This document shows positions 62,471 to 64,000 of a DNA stretch of 64,000 nt, in pieces; position 1 is the first letter of the stretch, and each line of letters starts with the position of its first letter. The notes beneath the pieces are model-generated. The model did not search any database, was not told the origin of the DNA, and was given only the letters and a program-made list of their open reading frames with translations. The stretch comes from Changpingibacter yushuensis (GTDB lineage: Bacteria > Actinomycetota > Actinomycetes > Actinomycetales > Actinomycetaceae). Position numbers and translations under genes: made by a program. The DNA lies in NCBI RefSeq assembly GCF_014041995.1, contig NZ_CP059492.1, positions 1,798,001 to 1,862,000 of the forward strand. The letters are read 5' to 3'.

Positions 62471-63331
62471 TTACAGGAGAATCGTGGCCCAATCTTCCAC
62501 AGCCTTGAACCCCACCTTGCGGTACACGGCCACAGCTGCTGTGTTGAAGTCATTGACGTACAACGAAACTGTTGGTGCCAAGGTGGCCAGAATCTGAGCC
62601 ACAACGGCTGCCATGGCGTGGGTCGCGAGGCCCTGCCCGCGCAGATCCGGTGCAGTCCACACCCCTTGAACTTGTGCCACACCACCAGCCAATGCGCCCA
62701 CGTCTGCTTTGAAGATCACGCGTTCATGCACGCCGTCCGGATCCGGCCCAAGCTTGATGAAGGTCAGCCCGTTGGAGACCAGATCCTCCGCACGGCGCCG
62801 GTATGAACTCCCGTAGAGAGTGGGATCATAACCCACTTCCTCCGTGAACATCGCGACTGAAGCGGGAAATACGAGCGAAAGCTCGGAAGTGGTGGCGCGC
62901 CTAACCAGCGGATCAGGCTCAACCAAAGATGGCTCTTCAATAACCATGGAGTATTGGCGCGCTCTGACATCGCGAGCGGGCCCCCATTCGGGTTCCAGCC
63001 GCTCCCACAGGCCCAACACTTGTTGTGCCGGTCCAACGAGCGATGAACACACTCTAGATCGGGAAAGCAACGAATCAGCGAGTAAGTCTAAGCCAAAATC
63101 ATCAAATCCCAAGGGAATGACGTTTCCGGAATCCCACGAGAGCGCACTGATCGAATGCCTCGGATTGTCAAACAGTCCAAGCGCACTCATAGCGCCGATA
63201 CCCGCATTGTCCAGATTGGCGCGAGCGAGCACGGAATTGACTGGATCACGATCCAGGAACTCGATCGCTTTCGGGCGATCAATTCCGTACAACCTTCGAA
63301 GAGTCGTCGCAGACCTCCCTGGCCATCGCAT
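62471..63331 (-). CDS. GNAT acetyltransferase with N-terminal DUF4081-like domain
   Basis: Protein of 286 residues. The C-terminal half is a GNAT domain: VIFKADVGALAGGVAQVQG, then GVWTAPDLRGQGLATHAMAA with the acetyl-CoA loop R-G-Q-G-L-A, and VSLYVNDFNTAAVAVYRKVG near the end. The N-terminal half (LYGIDRPKAIEFLDRDPVNS onward) matches the DUF4081 partner found in actinobacterial proteins beside ispG (Rv2867c in M. tuberculosis). The substrate is unknown. ATG 63331 begins the conserved part; the frame is open to 63475, inside ispG, and no strong Shine-Dalgarno decides. Confidence 0.82.
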   Translation of the reverse strand: MRWPGRSATTLRRLYGIDRPKAIEFLDRDPVNSVLARANLDNAGIGAMSALGLFDNPRHSISALSWDSGNVIPLGFDDFGLDLLADSLLSRSRVCSSLVGPAQQVLGLWERLEPEWGPARDVRARQYSMVIEEPSLVEPDPLVRRATTSELSLVFPASVAMFTEEVGYDPTLYGSSYRRRAEDLVSNGLTFIKLGPDPDGVHERVIFKADVGALAGGVAQVQGVWTAPDLRGQGLATHAMAAVVAQILATLAPTVSLYVNDFNTAAVAVYRKVGFKAVEDWATILL

Positions 63332-63350
63332 AATGTCGAATCCAGATGTG

Positions 63351-64000
63351 TCAGTACGCGACGACGTCGACACCGGTTTGCGCTCCGTCCGCGTCATCAG
63401 CCATCTCATCAGCCATCTTCTTCGCGTAGCGAAGAAGGGTCTCAACGATGTCTGCTTCAGGTACGGTTTCGACAACCTTGCCGTGGACGAAGATTTGGCC
63501 CTTTCCGTTTCCAGAAGCGCATCCTAGATCAGCCTCACGCGCCTCCCCCGGACCATTAACAACACAGCCCATGACGGCTACGCGCAGCGGTGCGGTAATG
63601 CCCTTGAGACCTTCCTCAACACTCTCCGCCAGAGTCCACACGTCAACTTGAGCGCGGCCACAGGAGGGGCATGAGACGATTTCCAGCTTGCGGGGACGCA
63701 GGCCCATGAACTCTAGGAGCTTGGAACCAACCTTGACCTCTTCCACAGGAGGCGCGGAAAGTGAGACGCGGATCGTATCGCCGATACCTTCGGCCAACAG
63801 TGCGCCAAACGCCGCTGCGGACTTAATGGTGCCTTGGAAGGCGGGGCCAGCTTCAGTCACGCCAAGGTGGAGTGGCCAATCGCCAGCTTCAGCCAACATG
63901 CGATAAGCCTGAACCATCGTCACAACGTCATGGTGCTTAACGGAGATCTTGAAATCGTGGAATCCGCACTCTTCAAACAGTGAGGCTTCCCAGACTGCCG
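63351..64000 (-). CDS. ispG: (E)-4-hydroxy-3-methylbut-2-enyl diphosphate synthase, C-terminal part
   Basis: Iron-sulfur enzyme of the MEP isoprenoid pathway. Only the last 215 codons are in the window; the start lies beyond the right edge. The [4Fe-4S] ligands are visible in [14 protein letters not shown] and [20 protein letters not shown], and [20 protein letters not shown] is the barrel end. The order ispG, GNAT, proS matches mycobacteria. An acidic tail ([15 protein letters not shown]) ends the protein. Confidence 0.96.
   Translation of the reverse strand, partial: AVWEASLFEECGFHDFKISVKHHDVVTMVQAYRMLAEAGDWPLHLGVTEAGPAFQGTIKSAAAFGALLAEGIGDTIRVSLSAPPVEEVKVGSKLLEFMGLRPRKLEIVSCPSCGRAQVDVWTLAESVEEGLKGITAPLRVAVMGCVVNGPGEAREADLGCASGNGKGQIFVHGKVVETVPEADIVETLLRYAKKMADEMADDADGAQTGVDVVAY

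Noticed and set aside
1-64000. tRNA or rRNA genes
   Set aside because: I found no stretch with convincing cloverleaf arms or rRNA-like sequence in the gaps, though without a scanning program a tRNA could be missed.

Overview
The window is a piece of an actinobacterial chromosome, most likely from the Actinomycetaceae or a near relative (an inference from content and gene order, not a species call). It has the dcw genes ftsI-ftsL-rsmH-mraZ with a DUF3040 gene upstream, a mycobacterium-like order lexA / LysM gene / nrdR and hflX-dapF-miaA-miaB-recX-recA-DUF3046-clgR-pgsA-ftsK, actinobacterial SOS boxes of the TCGAAC-N4-GTTCGA type, many GTG starts, and moderate to high GC. Almost all of it is core genome.

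Layout. 1-4730: cell division and cell wall (ftsI partial, ftsL, rsmH, mraZ), a DUF3040 membrane protein and DNA polymerase IV. 4731-5031: tandem repeats with dyad symmetry. 5032-14719: a spermidine-synthase-like protein, an MFS transporter, a PAC2 protein, the HelD-type helicase, SerA and an acyl-CoA ligase with an unusual C-terminal tail. 14720-28877: a second tandem repeat, then nrdR, a LysM SOS gene divergent from lexA, ldh, dinG-like, hflX, an RsmC-like methyltransferase, dapF, miaA, miaB, recX, recA, DUF3046 and clgR. 28878-42059: cinA/pncC, pgsA, a CapA lipoprotein, ftsK, purine nucleoside phosphorylase, RNase J, dapA, an acetyltransferase, pfkA, dapB and an M16 protease. 42170-55207: pnp, rpsO, ribF, a tiny Cys/His-rich protein, galactarate dehydratase, then truB-rbfA-infB-ylxR-nusA-rimP. 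55374-64000: a DUF4439-like protein, a mobile element, proS, an acetyltransferase and ispG (partial).

The clearest accessory element is a complete 4,170-bp transposon at 56425-60594. It has 49-bp imperfect terminal inverted repeats (37 of 49 identical) and a perfect 7-bp target duplication CCTAGAG. It carries cmtR-cadD (cadmium sensor and exporter), a resolvase with a recognisable res site, a DDE transposase of about 465 residues and an AAA ATPase of 272 residues, the plan of Tn552/Tn5053-type elements but without a TniQ gene. It sits one base past the proS stop codon and separates proS from the hairpin that probably terminated it.

Two genome-wide habits can be read directly. Many genes start with GTG or ATG placed 6-8 nt behind a TANNNT hexamer with no Shine-Dalgarno sequence, as expected for leaderless mRNAs. 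Operon and convergent-gene boundaries are marked by long, nearly perfect hairpins, mostly without long T-runs. The genes cooperate in a few clear groups: division (ftsI, ftsL, rsmH, mraZ, ftsK), lysine and cell-wall precursors (dapA, dapB, dapF), the SOS response (lexA, recA, recX, LysM gene, possibly dinB and dinG), RNA processing and ribosome maturation (pnp, RNase J, rbfA, rimP, truB, infB, nusA, rpsO) and metal resistance on the transposon.
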